The notes: generated by a model from the sequence alone, not told the origin. 64,000 nt of DNA from Labedella populi (GCF_004078655.1 NZ_RZNC01000001.1:558001-622000); one strand, 5' to 3'. Positions 32,659 to 41,228 are shown, counted from the stretch's first letter. A program made the numbers and translations.

Positions 32659-33276
32659 TCAGCCTACGGCGGCCCCGCGGTCACCGTCGGGGAAGGCCGC
32701 CTGCGGCTCCGGCTGACGTCGCATGCTCGCGAGAGCGATGCCGGCGAGCACCGCGCCGACGCTCCCGACCGCCATGTCGGCGATCGTGTCGTCGTAGGCG
32801 ACGAAGATCTCGTCGCTCACGAATGTCTTGCCGAGCCACTCGATCATCTCCCAAACGGCACTCGCGGCGAGGCCGATGAGCGTCGTGAGGACGATCGGGA
32901 CCGCGGCCGTCACAGAACCGACCCGCGGTGCCGTGAGGATCTCCACCCGCTCGAGCAGGAGGAAGAGCATCGCCGCAACGACGCCCGTGCATGTGAGATG
33001 CACCGCGAGGTCCCACCAGGCGATGCGCGCGTAGAGGTCGAAGACGTTGCTCCACGCGGCGACGAGCAGCGCAACGCCGTAGACGACGTCGAAGAGCGGT
33101 CGCGCGCCGATGAAGCGGGGGAGCAGGAGCGCCGGGACCACGAGGGCGAGGACCCCGGCGTCCGTCGCGGTCCACCAGATGGCCGCGACGAGCACACCGA
33201 GGCCGCCGAGCCCCCGCACGATATCCGCCGCGATCGCCGTGCGTCCTCGCGGCGGGCGGAGGAAGTTCTCGATCAC
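32659..33276 (-). CDS. DUF2238/YjdF-like membrane protein
   Basis: A 205-residue protein with about six membrane helices. The C-terminal part carries the family pattern AVWEMIEWLGKTFVSDEIFVAYDDTIADMAVGSVGAVLAGIAL, with the conserved Trp-Glu and Asp-Thr-Asp residues; WWDLAVHLTCTGVVAAM precedes it. Function of the family is unknown. Its GTG overlaps the stop of the phosphatase-type gene by four bases (33273-33276), and the SDR follows after four nt. Confidence 0.72.
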   Translation of the reverse strand: MIENFLRPPRGRTAIAADIVRGLGGLGVLVAAIWWTATDAGVLALVVPALLLPRFIGARPLFDVVYGVALLVAAWSNVFDLYARIAWWDLAVHLTCTGVVAAMLFLLLERVEILTAPRVGSVTAAVPIVLTTLIGLAASAVWEMIEWLGKTFVSDEIFVAYDDTIADMAVGSVGAVLAGIALASMRRQPEPQAAFPDGDRGAAVG

Positions 33277-34139
33277 GGCTCCGTCGCCCTCGTCGACGGC
33301 AGGCGCATCACCACCTGGACGGGCAGGTGGTCCGATGCCCACACTCCGGAGGGGCGCGCGGGGTTGATGGCGGCGCGGACCACCTCGACGTCGGCGGTCG
33401 TCAGGATCCAGTCGATGCGTTTCCGGCCCGTGCGGGGCTCGCGGTAGTTGGGGAACGTCCCCCACGAGGGTGTGAGCCGCTCGGAAGCGGCGGACCAGGC
33501 GTCCACGAGCGTCCGGCGTCGCTCTCCCCGCTCGGTGAGGAGTGCCCGGATCGGTGACGATTCAGCGCCGGTGTTGAGATCGCCCATGACGACCGAGGGG
33601 AGCCCGGCCTCCGCGACGAGGGCGCGGATGCGGTCGGCCGATCGCATCCGGGAGCGACGCGACAGATGGTCGAAGTGGGTGTTGACGACGAGGAATCGCG
33701 CCGAGGTCGTACGGTCGCGGAACACGGCCCGGACGAGGATGCGCGGCACCATGTTGCCCCAGCCCGTCGAGCCGGGCGCCTCGGGAGAGTCCGACAGTGC
33801 CTGCTGGGACCAGTCCTCGAGATGCAGCCGTTCGGTGTCGAAGAAGATCGGGCAGCCCTCGCCGCGGCGGTCACGACCGCGGCCGTGACCGATCCGACGG
33901 TAGCGCTCGCCGAGCGCCCGCTTCACGAATGCGGCCTGTTCCGGGACGACCTCTTGCGTGCCGAGCACGGTCGGTCGTTCCGCCGCGAGCAGCGCGCCGA
34001 GCGCCGGTCGTCTGGTCGTCCAGAGGTCGGGGCTGCGTTCCGTGAGATGACGCAAGGGCCGGCGGACGTTGAACGTCATGACGTGCAGGTCGGGTGTGAG
34101 CGCCGCACCGATCAGCGCGGTGCCCGCCGCCGTGGTCAT
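33273..34139 (-). CDS. Endonuclease/exonuclease/phosphatase family protein
   Basis: A 288-residue enzyme of the DNase-I-like fold without a signal peptide. LHVMTFNVRRPL carries the metal-binding Asn, GTQEVVPEQ the Glu, VVNTHFDHL a catalytic His, VMGDLNTG the Asp/Asn pair and SDHLPVQV the final Asp-His. This set fits metal-dependent hydrolysis of a phosphodiester or phosphomonoester. The substrate is unknown; placement directly after idi raises the possibility of an isoprenoid or lipid phosphate, but that is only inference. ATG 34139 lies 11 nt after the idi stop. Confidence 0.82.
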   Translation of the reverse strand: MTTAAGTALIGAALTPDLHVMTFNVRRPLRHLTERSPDLWTTRRPALGALLAAERPTVLGTQEVVPEQAAFVKRALGERYRRIGHGRGRDRRGEGCPIFFDTERLHLEDWSQQALSDSPEAPGSTGWGNMVPRILVRAVFRDRTTSARFLVVNTHFDHLSRRSRMRSADRIRALVAEAGLPSVVMGDLNTGAESSPIRALLTERGERRRTLVDAWSAASERLTPSWGTFPNYREPRTGRKRIDWILTTADVEVVRAAINPARPSGVWASDHLPVQVVMRLPSTRATEP

Positions 34140-34150
34140 CGGGTCCTCGG

Positions 34151-34669
34151 TCAGGCCGACGCGAGCAGCGGAAGCTGCAGTGTCAGCCACGGGCTGAACG
34201 CCCAGGGCGTCGCGGCGATCGCGGCGTCGAGTGCCGCGGGCTCGGCCCAGAACCATTCGACGACCTCGGCCGGCTCGGGCAGGACGGCGCTCGTCGTGGT
34301 CGCGCGGTAGACGGGGCAGATCTCATACTCGACCGTGCCGTCGGCGTCGACGGCACGGTACCGGAAGTCCGGCAACGCGAGCGTGAGCGAGTCGAGTTCG
34401 ATTCCGAGCTCCGCGCGGGCCCGGCGGTGGACCGCCGCCTCCATGTCCTCGGCCGGTCCCGGATGGCCGCAGAAGGAGTTCGTCCAGACGCCGGGCCACG
34501 TCTTCTTGGAGAGTGCCCGACGCGTCACGAGGATGCGGCCGTCGGGGTCCGATACGTGACACGAGAAGGCGAGGTGCAGCGGCGTCGAGTCGGTGTGCAC
34601 CGTGGCCTTGTCCGCGACTCCGATCGGGGTGCCGTCTTCGCTCAGCAGGACTACTTGTTCCACGGTCAT
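34151..34669 (-). CDS. idi: Isopentenyl-diphosphate delta-isomerase, type 1
   Basis: A 172-residue Nudix-fold enzyme that interconverts IPP and DMAPP. The catalytic Cys lies in VWTNSFCGHP (about residue 67), preceded by LHLAFSCHVSD and ALSKKTWPG; EAAVHRRARAELGI is the Nudix-like helix, and the catalytic Glu lies in DGTVEYEICPVY. ATG 34669 has GGAGGC directly upstream. It is divergent from crtE and supplies DMAPP for the carotenoid operon. Three more genes follow it tightly on the same strand. Confidence 0.94.
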   Translation of the reverse strand: MTVEQVVLLSEDGTPIGVADKATVHTDSTPLHLAFSCHVSDPDGRILVTRRALSKKTWPGVWTNSFCGHPGPAEDMEAAVHRRARAELGIELDSLTLALPDFRYRAVDADGTVEYEICPVYRATTTSAVLPEPAEVVEWFWAEPAALDAAIAATPWAFSPWLTLQLPLLASA

Positions 34670-34737
34670 GCCTCCATTCTCCGTCACACCTGGAGTGCTC
34701 GTGCTCGAGAGCATCGTCTCACCGTCGTCAAGATACT

Positions 34738-34786
34738 TAGATAGTCTAGTAAAAAGTTTCAACGACCACCGAGGGTCGGTTATGGT
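34738..34786 (+). promoter_or_regulatory. idi/crtE divergent promoter: AT-rich dyad and leaderless -10
   Basis: TAGA-TAG-TCTA (34738-34748) sits in an AT-rich patch between idi and crtE and could bind a repressor; many carotenoid clusters use a MarR-type CrtR, though none is seen in this window. TATGGT (34781-34786) ends six nt before the crtE ATG at 34793, the leaderless spacing. Confidence 0.55.
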
Positions 34787-34792
34787 CGAGCA

Positions 34793-35863
34793 ATGGACCC
34801 CCACGATCTGGTGATCGTCGCCGGGCGACGACTGCCCCGCGTCGACGAGGTGCTCGACGGCTGGTTCGAGGTCGCAGCCGCTCGTGCCGGGCGCTTCGGG
34901 TCGAGGTATGCGCACATCATTGAAAGCCTGCGGCACAACACCGTGGGAGGGAAGCGATTCCGCCCGCGCATGGTGCTCGCGGCCTACGAGAGCCTCGGCG
35001 GTACCGACATCGACGCCGCCGCCCGGGTCGCTGCGGCCTACGAACTCCTCCACACCGCGCTCATCGTCCACGATGACGTCATCGACCGTGACTTCATCCG
35101 TCGCGGCCGCCCGAACGTCTCAGGCAGTTACCGCGATCGGGCGACCACGGCCGGTATCGCGCTCCCGCTCGCGGAACACCGGGGTATGTCGGTCGCCGTC
35201 GTCGCCGGAGACCTCGCGCTCGCCGGCGCATACCGACTCATCGACGAGTCAGGAGCCGACGAGCTGACGCGCGGCCGGCTCATCGAACTGCTCGACGACG
35301 CCGTCTCCGCGGCTGCGGCCGGGGAGTATACGGACGTCGACTTCTCGTTGCACGTCGAGATGCCGTCCGTCGAGGAGGTCGTCGAGATGGAGCGCCTCAA
35401 GACCGCGTGGTACTCGTTCGAGGCCCCCCTGCAGGCGGGAGCCGTGCTCGCGGGCGCATCGTTGCCGACCATCGACGCGCTCGGTGTGTTCGGACGCAAC
35501 ATCGGCATCGCCTACCAGATCATCGACGACGTCCTCGGCGTCTTCGGCGAGGAGGACGTGACCGGCAAGAGCGCGACGGGCGACCTGCGCGAAGGCAAGC
35601 GGACCGTGCTCATCGCCCACGCGGCCACGCAACCCGAGTGGGCGGCCGTCCGTGGGTTGTTCGGCGACCCGGACCTCGATGACGCGGGAGCCGCGCGGCT
35701 GCGTGACGCGATCACGGCGAGCGGAGCGCGCACGTTCGCGGAACTCCTCGCGGGGGACTACGCCAACCGGGCCTGGGAGGCGCTCGCCGGGCATGCCGTC
35801 CCCGCGTCGGCGCGCGACGAACTCGCTCCCGTGGTCCGAGCCGTGCTGGAGCGGACCCGGTGA
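34793..35863 (+). CDS. crtE: Geranylgeranyl diphosphate synthase
   Basis: A 356-residue trans-prenyltransferase making C20 GGPP from DMAPP and IPP. The first aspartate motif is LIVHDDVIDRD (about residues 83-93), the second is YQIIDDVLGVFGEEDVTGKS, and GGKRFRPRM is the IPP-binding KRxR element. GDLALAGAYRLI follows the substrate channel. It is first in the operon, six nt after a -10 element and without a ribosome site, so it is probably leaderless. crtB overlaps its stop (GTGA). Confidence 0.95.
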   Translation: MDPHDLVIVAGRRLPRVDEVLDGWFEVAAARAGRFGSRYAHIIESLRHNTVGGKRFRPRMVLAAYESLGGTDIDAAARVAAAYELLHTALIVHDDVIDRDFIRRGRPNVSGSYRDRATTAGIALPLAEHRGMSVAVVAGDLALAGAYRLIDESGADELTRGRLIELLDDAVSAAAAGEYTDVDFSLHVEMPSVEEVVEMERLKTAWYSFEAPLQAGAVLAGASLPTIDALGVFGRNIGIAYQIIDDVLGVFGEEDVTGKSATGDLREGKRTVLIAHAATQPEWAAVRGLFGDPDLDDAGAARLRDAITASGARTFAELLAGDYANRAWEALAGHAVPASARDELAPVVRAVLERTR

Positions 35864-36723
35864 CGGGGGGCCAGCAGTACGACGCCGTCGCCGTTGAGGC
35901 CGCGGCTCTCGTGATCCGCCGCTACTCCACGTCGTTCGGCCTCGCCGCGCGGCTGCTGTCCCCGCCCGTTCGCCGGGACGTCCGGAGCATCTACGCGCTC
36001 GTCCGGATCGCCGATGAGATCGTGGACGGTGCCGCGAGCGACGCCGGGCTCGACGACGCGTCGACCACCCGGACCCTCGACGACCTCGAGGCCGACACCG
36101 AGCGTGCCATCGCGATCGGATACAGCGCCAACCTCGTTGTACACGCCTTCGCGCTCACCGCTCGGCGGGCCGGAATCGACGCCTCCCTCACGCGGCCGTT
36201 CTTCGCGTCCATGCGTGCAGACATCACGGACGTCGAGCACACGCCCGAGAGCTTCGACGCGTACGTGTACGGCTCCGCCGAGGTCGTCGGGCTCATGTGC
36301 CTGCGCGTGTTCCTCGCGGGCGAACGCCGTAGCGCCGCCCAGACGGCGCGCCTCGAGGAGGGCGCCCGCCGGCTGGGCGCCGCGTTCCAGAAGGTCAACT
36401 TCCTCCGCGACCTGGCAGCCGACTTCGCGGGCCTCGGTCGCAGCTACTTCCCCGGCATCAGCGTCGATGCATTCTCCGAGGCCGACAAGACGCGGCTGCT
36501 CGACGACATCGACGCCGACCTCGCCGCGTCTGCCGCGACGATCGATGGACTGCCCGCCTCATCGCGCCGGGCGGTCGTCCTCGCGCACGACCTCTTCGCG
36601 GAGCTCTCCCGCCGCATCCGATCCACCCCCGCCTCAGAACTCGTCACGACGCGCGTGCGCGTCCCCAACCCCGTGAAGATGAGGATCGCCGTGAACGCAG
36701 CCAGAGGAGTGCGTCCCCGATGA
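35860..36723 (+). CDS. crtB: Phytoene synthase
   Basis: A 287-residue squalene/phytoene synthase that condenses two GGPP to phytoene. YSTSFGLAARLL opens the fold; the first Asp-rich motif is RIADEIVDG (about 48-56) and the second is LRDLAADFAGLGRSYFPG. AEVVGLMCLRVF is the conserved helix between them. GTG 35860 overlaps the crtE stop by four bases; crtI overlaps this gene's stop the same way. Confidence 0.95.
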   Translation: MTGGQQYDAVAVEAAALVIRRYSTSFGLAARLLSPPVRRDVRSIYALVRIADEIVDGAASDAGLDDASTTRTLDDLEADTERAIAIGYSANLVVHAFALTARRAGIDASLTRPFFASMRADITDVEHTPESFDAYVYGSAEVVGLMCLRVFLAGERRSAAQTARLEEGARRLGAAFQKVNFLRDLAADFAGLGRSYFPGISVDAFSEADKTRLLDDIDADLAASAATIDGLPASSRRAVVLAHDLFAELSRRIRSTPASELVTTRVRVPNPVKMRIAVNAARGVRPR

Positions 36724-38300
36724 CGCCGCGACACGGAGCGCCCGAGCGCACGGTCGTGATCGGCGGCGGCATCTCAGGACTCGCGACCGCGGCGCTGCTC
36801 GCGCGCAGCGGGCGGGACGTCACGCTCCTCGAGAAGAACGACGAGCTCGGTGGCCGTGCGAGCCTCCTCGAGCGCGACGGCTTCCGTTTCGACCTGGGGC
36901 CCAGCTGGTTCCTCATGCCGGAGGTCTTCGACCACTTCTTCCGGCTCATGGGCACTTCCTCCGCCGAACAGCTCGATCTTGTGCGGCTCGAGCCCGGCTA
37001 CCGCGTCTATTCCGAGGGACACACCGAACCCATCGACATCGCCGCGACGCGGGCCGAGAACGTCGCCCTCTTCGAGTCGATCGAACGCGGTTCCGGCGCT
37101 CGACTCGAGCGCTACCTCGACTCCGCCGGCGAGGTCTACGAGCTGGCGAAGAGGCGCTTCCTCTACACGACATTCGAGTCGCTCACGCCGTTGCTCGCCG
37201 CGGACGTCATCCGGGAGTTGCCGCGATTCGTGAAGCTCTTCGGCACGGATCTCGACTCCGCTGCCGGGGCCGTCGTCTCGGACGACCGGCTGCGCCAGAT
37301 ACTCGGCTACCCGGCGGTCTTCCTCGGGTCTTCCCCGTATACCACTCCGAGTATGTACCACCTCATGAGCCATCTCGATCTCGAGGACGGCGTCTACTAC
37401 CCCCGCGGCGGCTTCGCCCGCGTGATCGAGGCGATCGCCGACCTCGCCCGCGAGGCCGGCGTCCGCATCGAGACGGGCGCGAGCGTCCGCCGCATCCGCA
37501 CCGAGGCCGCGCGGCGCCGTCGTGCGCGCGCGACGGGCGTCGAATGGACCGATACGGCGGGGGATCCGCACGTCGAAGAGGCCTCGGTCGTCGTCTCCGC
37601 CGCCGACCTCCACCACACAGAGACGAAGCTGCTTCCGCCCGCGCTGCGGACGTACCCGCAGTCCTACTGGGACCGGAAGACGCCGGGCCCCGGCGCGGTG
37701 CTGCTCTCGCTCGGCGTGCGCGGCGAGCTGCCGGAGCTCCTCCACCACACGCTCTTTTTCACGAAGGACTGGCGCTCGAACTTCGACGCGATCGGCGGGC
37801 CGTCTCCGTATGTTCCCGATCCGGCATCGCTCTACGTCTGCAAGCCGAGCGCGACCGACGCCGTGGCGCCGGAGGGGCACGAGAACCTCTTCGTGCTCGT
37901 CCCGATTCCCGCCGATCCGTCTCTCGGCGGCGGATCGAGCGACACCATCCGCGCGGCCGGCGATCGGGCCATCGCGCAGATCGCCGACTGGGCAGACATC
38001 CCGGACCTCGCGGAGCGCATCACGGTGCGCCACGACGTCGGGCCGGCTGACTTCGTCGAGTCGATCAACGCGTGGCGCGGCACGATGCTCGGCCCGGCGC
38101 ACACGTTGGCGCAGTCCGCGCTCTTCCGTGCCGGCAATGCGAGCAAGCGCGTCGACGGACTCGTCTACGCGGGCGGGTCGACGATCCCCGGCATCGGCCT
38201 GCCGATGTGCCTGATCAGTGCCGAACTCGTGGTCAAGAGGCTGAATGGCGACACCTCGACCGAGGCGCTGCCGGTCCCCCTTCAGACGGGGCACGAGTGA
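36720..38300 (+). CDS. crtI: Phytoene desaturase (lycopene-forming)
   Basis: A 526-residue FAD enzyme. The Rossmann motif is VVIGGGISGLATAALLARSG (residues 11-30), followed by LLEKNDELGGRAS; the C-terminal FAD signature is GLVYAGGSTIPGIGLPMCLISAELVV. It should carry out the four desaturations to lycopene. ATG overlaps the crtB stop, and its own TGA overlaps the crtYe GTG. Length and order fit CrtI of C50 carotenoid clusters. Confidence 0.95.
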   Translation: MTPRHGAPERTVVIGGGISGLATAALLARSGRDVTLLEKNDELGGRASLLERDGFRFDLGPSWFLMPEVFDHFFRLMGTSSAEQLDLVRLEPGYRVYSEGHTEPIDIAATRAENVALFESIERGSGARLERYLDSAGEVYELAKRRFLYTTFESLTPLLAADVIRELPRFVKLFGTDLDSAAGAVVSDDRLRQILGYPAVFLGSSPYTTPSMYHLMSHLDLEDGVYYPRGGFARVIEAIADLAREAGVRIETGASVRRIRTEAARRRRARATGVEWTDTAGDPHVEEASVVVSAADLHHTETKLLPPALRTYPQSYWDRKTPGPGAVLLSLGVRGELPELLHHTLFFTKDWRSNFDAIGGPSPYVPDPASLYVCKPSATDAVAPEGHENLFVLVPIPADPSLGGGSSDTIRAAGDRAIAQIADWADIPDLAERITVRHDVGPADFVESINAWRGTMLGPAHTLAQSALFRAGNASKRVDGLVYAGGSTIPGIGLPMCLISAELVVKRLNGDTSTEALPVPLQTGHE

Positions 38301-38629
38301 GCTTCGTCTACCTCGCGGCTCTCCTCGTCTCGATCACGGGCATGGTCGTGCTCGACCGTCGCTTCCGGCTGTTCTTCTGGGCGAACGCTCGCCGTGCGGC
38401 GATCGTGCTCGTGTCCGGCGTCGTGCTCTTCATCGTCTGGGATCTCTTCGGGATCGGTCTCGGCATCTTCTTCCGGGGCCAGACGCCCTTCATGACCGGG
38501 GTACTTGTCGCACCGGAGGTGCCCGTCGAGGAGATCTTCTTCCTCGTGCTGCTCTGCTACCTCTCGATGAACGTCTTCGGCGCGGCCTCCCGCCTCAGCG
38601 ACGCCACCGGGACGGAGGAGTCGCGGTGA
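38297..38629 (+). CDS. crtYe: C50 carotenoid epsilon-cyclase subunit Ye
   Basis: A 110-residue membrane protein with three helices. APEVPVEEIFFLVLLCYLSM contains the PxEE motif of heterodimeric lycopene-type cyclases. With CrtYf it should cyclise the C50 precursor flavuxanthin to the bicyclic end product. GTG 38297 overlaps the crtI stop, and its TGA overlaps the next GTG. Confidence 0.88.
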   Translation: MSFVYLAALLVSITGMVVLDRRFRLFFWANARRAAIVLVSGVVLFIVWDLFGIGLGIFFRGQTPFMTGVLVAPEVPVEEIFFLVLLCYLSMNVFGAASRLSDATGTEESR

Positions 38630-38949
38630 CCTACTCGCTCCTGAACCTCGCGTTCCTCGTCCCCGCCGCGGTCCTCGCGCTCGTCGCAACGCTCCGCGTC
38701 CCGCACCGACGCCGCTTCCTCCGCGGCCTTGGCCTCACGCTCCTCGTCGTGCTCGTCCTTACGGCGATCTTCGACAACGTCATGATCGGGATCGGACTCG
38801 TCGCCTACGAGCGCGAACACCTGTCGGGGGTCTTCATCGGGATCGCCCCGATCGAGGACTTCTCCTACGCTGTGTTCGCGGCGGTCGTCCTCCCGTCATT
38901 GTGGAGCCTGCTCCGCCCGTCCCGTCGGAGGCCCCGTGCGCACGCTTGA
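38626..38949 (+). CDS. crtYf: C50 carotenoid epsilon-cyclase subunit Yf
   Basis: A 107-residue three-helix membrane protein. FDNVMIGIGLVAY and GVFIGIAPIEDFSYAVFAAVVLPS carry the PxED motif of the partner subunit. The ring type (epsilon, beta or gamma) depends on this pair and cannot be settled from sequence by eye. GTG 38626 overlaps crtYe by four bases; its last 14 nt overlap crtEb. Confidence 0.88.
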   Translation: MTYSLLNLAFLVPAAVLALVATLRVPHRRRFLRGLGLTLLVVLVLTAIFDNVMIGIGLVAYEREHLSGVFIGIAPIEDFSYAVFAAVVLPSLWSLLRPSRRRPRAHA

Positions 38950-39811
38950 ACAACTCCTGCTCTCCTCGCGACCGTTGTCGTGGGTCAACACCGCATTCCC
39001 CTTCGCCGCCGCGTACTACCTCGCGACCCGTGACCTCGACCTCGCGTTCTGGATCGGGACGATCTACTTCCTGATCCCCTACAACCTCGCGATGTACGGG
39101 ATCAACGACGTCTTCGACTACGAGTCCGACCTGCGAAACCCGCGGAAGGGCGGTGTTGAAGGGGCGGTACTCGACCGATCGCTGCACCGCACGACGATCA
39201 TCGCGGTGCTCGTCACCAACATCCCCTTCGTGATCGCGCTCGTCGCGCTCGGCTCGCCCGTGTCGTGGCTGGTCCTCGCGGTGAGCCTCTTCGCCGTCGT
39301 GGCGTACAGCGCGAAGGGACTGCGGTTCAAGGAGGTGCCGTTCCTCGACTCGATCACGTCGAGCACGCACTTCGTCTCACCCGCCGCATACGGGCTCGCG
39401 CTCGCGGGCGTCGTCGTCGAACCGGCGCTCGTCGCGCTTCTCGCCGGCTACTTCCTCTGGGGGATCGCGAGCCACGCGTTCGGCGCCGTGCAGGACGTCA
39501 TCGCCGACCGCCTGGGCGGGATCGCCTCGATCGGCACCGTGCTCGGCGCCCGCGCGACGGCCCGTTTCGCGCTCCTCGCTTATCTGGTCGGCGGCCTGCT
39601 GCTTCTCGGGACCACCTGGCCCGGCCCGCTCGGAGCGCTCCTCGTGCTGCCGTACGTCGCGAACGTCGCCCCGTTCTGGAACGTCACCGACGAGACGGCG
39701 GAGTCCGCGAACCGCGGGTGGAAGCGCTTCCTGTGGCTCAACTTCGTGACGGGCTTCCTCGTCACCCTGCTCCTCATCTGGTACGCCCTCTCCGCCCCGC
39801 TCGCTGGTTGA
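38936..39811 (+). CDS. crtEb: Lycopene elongase (UbiA-type prenyltransferase)
   Basis: A 291-residue membrane protein with about eight helices. The first Asp-rich motif is YGINDVFDYESD (about residues 52-63) and the second is GAVQDVIADRLGG. It adds C5 units to both ends of lycopene to make C50 flavuxanthin-like products. The GTG at 38936 lies 14 nt inside crtYf. It ends the six-gene carotenoid operon. Order E-B-I-Ye-Yf-Eb matches decaprenoxanthin or sarcinaxanthin-type clusters. Confidence 0.9.
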   Translation: MRTLEQLLLSSRPLSWVNTAFPFAAAYYLATRDLDLAFWIGTIYFLIPYNLAMYGINDVFDYESDLRNPRKGGVEGAVLDRSLHRTTIIAVLVTNIPFVIALVALGSPVSWLVLAVSLFAVVAYSAKGLRFKEVPFLDSITSSTHFVSPAAYGLALAGVVVEPALVALLAGYFLWGIASHAFGAVQDVIADRLGGIASIGTVLGARATARFALLAYLVGGLLLLGTTWPGPLGALLVLPYVANVAPFWNVTDETAESANRGWKRFLWLNFVTGFLVTLLLIWYALSAPLAG

Positions 39812-39881
39812 GCTGGTCGGTCGGATGTGAACCTCGGTACCGGCGCCGTGTCCACGGCTCAGGCGACGCGCTTCGGCGACT

Positions 39882-39887
39882 TAGGAT
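39882..39887 (+). promoter_or_regulatory. -10 element (TAGGAT) upstream of LacI-type gene
   Basis: TAGGAT ends seven nt before an ATG at 39895 that opens an 11-codon frame ending on the start of the regulator gene. The spacing matches the other leaderless promoters here. Confidence 0.45.
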
Positions 39888-39894
39888 GAGGCGG

Positions 39895-39930
39895 ATGACC
39901 GCGATGCGACGAGGGGGGACAGCGCCATGA
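39895..39930 (+). CDS. Possible 11-residue leader peptide coupled to LacI-type gene
   Basis: ATG 39895 opens MTAMRRGGTAP and stops at TGA 39928-39930, overlapping the LacI-type ATG as ATGA. A -10 lies seven nt upstream, so this could be the leaderless first frame of the transcript, with the regulator translated by coupling through the internal GAGGGGGG site. It may also be chance. Evidence is positional only. Confidence 0.3.
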   Translation: MTAMRRGGTAP

Positions 39931-41024
39931 GTGCGAAGGCCCCCACCGTGTACGACGTCGCCGAGCACGCCGGCGTCTCGATCGCGACGGTCTCTCGTGT
40001 CCTGCGCCGACCCGGCGACGTACGCGAGGCGACCCGCGAGCGTGTGCTCGCCTCCGTCCGCACCCTCGGTTATGTGCCGAGTGCGAGCGCCCGGGGGCTC
40101 GCCGCCCGACGGACCGGCGTCGTCGGGTTGTTCTTCCCGGACTTCGACGCCATGCGGGAGACGACCTCGTTCGTCCCCGATCGCAGCGGCTCCGTGCCGG
40201 TCGTCGCCGACCCCCCAAGAGAGGACGGTTCCCCCGGATCGGACCTCCTCTACTTCGACGAGGTGCTGAGGGGTGCGGAGATCGAGGCATGGCGTAACGG
40301 TTTCGTGCTGCTCGTCGGCGTCGGCCGTGGCTCCGATTCGGAGTCGATCGTGTCGGACATCGCCGGCCGCGTCGACGGTCTGGCCGTCCTCGCCGGGAGC
40401 GTTCCGGACGAGATGCTCGAGCACATCGCCCGCCGCATCCCCGTCGTCCTCATCGCGGGACCGCGCCGGGACGACGAGTTCGATCACGTGAGCGTCGACA
40501 ATCGCGCGGGGATGCGCGCTCTCGTCGAGCACGTCTTCGCCGTGCGCGAGGCCGACGGGATGCTCTACATTCGCGGCAACATCGAGACGCCCGACGACAT
40601 CGAACGCTTCGAGGGCTTCCAGGACGCGATCGCGGCGCACCCGGCCGAGACGCGTCCCGGCGTGAGCGTCGTGGCGGCGGAATTCTCCCGTGACCGGGCT
40701 CGCGACGTCGCGACCTCGCTCGTCGCATCCGGCCACATCCCCGACGCGATCGTGTGTGCGAACGACCAGATGGCTCTCGGGGTCCTCGATGCGCTGCAGG
40801 CGCACGGCGTCGCGGTGCCCGGTCGGGTCCTCGTCGCGGGGTTCGACGGCATCGACGCGGGTCGCCATTCCGCCCCCCGCCTGACGACCGTGCGTCAGCC
40901 GATGGAGGACCTCGGTCGCGCCGCGGTGCACGTGCTGTCCCGCCGTCTCGGCGACCCGTCCCAGCCGCCGGTGACTCTCCGCCTCCCCGTCCGCGTCCTC
41001 GTCCGCGAGAGCACCTCCCCCTGA
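39927..41024 (+). CDS. LacI-family regulator of the ABC/GH1 locus
   Basis: A 365-residue repressor. The LacI helix-turn-helix and hinge are clear: TVYDVAEHAGVSIATVSRVLRRPGDVREATRERVLASVRTLGYVPSASARGLA (residues 7-60). The periplasmic-binding-protein-like core includes GLAVLAGSVPDEMLEHI, VSVDNRAGMRALVEH, DAIVCANDQMALGVLDAL and VAGFDGI. A perfect TGTATGCGCATACA operator with central CG lies 205 nt downstream of its stop, in front of the importer operon. It is probably a sugar-responsive repressor of that operon. GAGGGGGG is the ribosome site. Confidence 0.92.
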   Translation: MSAKAPTVYDVAEHAGVSIATVSRVLRRPGDVREATRERVLASVRTLGYVPSASARGLAARRTGVVGLFFPDFDAMRETTSFVPDRSGSVPVVADPPREDGSPGSDLLYFDEVLRGAEIEAWRNGFVLLVGVGRGSDSESIVSDIAGRVDGLAVLAGSVPDEMLEHIARRIPVVLIAGPRRDDEFDHVSVDNRAGMRALVEHVFAVREADGMLYIRGNIETPDDIERFEGFQDAIAAHPAETRPGVSVVAAEFSRDRARDVATSLVASGHIPDAIVCANDQMALGVLDALQAHGVAVPGRVLVAGFDGIDAGRHSAPRLTTVRQPMEDLGRAAVHVLSRRLGDPSQPPVTLRLPVRVLVRESTSP

Positions 41025-41208
41025 GAGTGCTACACCCGCACGAGGGCGCCACGTATACCTTGCGCCGTCGGTGCCGAAGAGGCGCCCTCGACTGGTTTCT
41101 CATGCGAGTACCAATTCGTGCCGGGACGCGACGAGGCGTGGTCGAATGCCTCACATCCGTGTCGAGGGCGCTAGCTAGACGTGTAGCCCTCGTGCGGGTG
41201 TAACTCTC
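41023..41208. repeat. 186-nt element with 17-bp perfect terminal inverted repeats and nested hairpins
   Basis: The 17-base segment 41031-41047 (TACACCCG...GGGC) is the exact reverse complement of 41186-41202. With a 2-nt bulge the arms extend to GAGAGT (41023-41028) and ACTCTC (41203-41208). Inside, CGAGGGCGCC (41041-41050) is the reverse complement of 41081-41090, and CGAGGGCGC recurs at 41163-41171, so at least three mutually exclusive foldings exist. It begins on the LacI-type stop codon. It could be a MITE-like insertion or a structured terminator/attenuator. Confidence 0.7.
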
Positions 41209-41228
41209 TGGAGGTTGCGAAGGCGGGA

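Noticed and set aside
41031-41202. Insertion sequence with transposase
   Set aside because: The interval between the inverted repeats is too short for a gene and contains no coding frame; at most it is a non-autonomous element.
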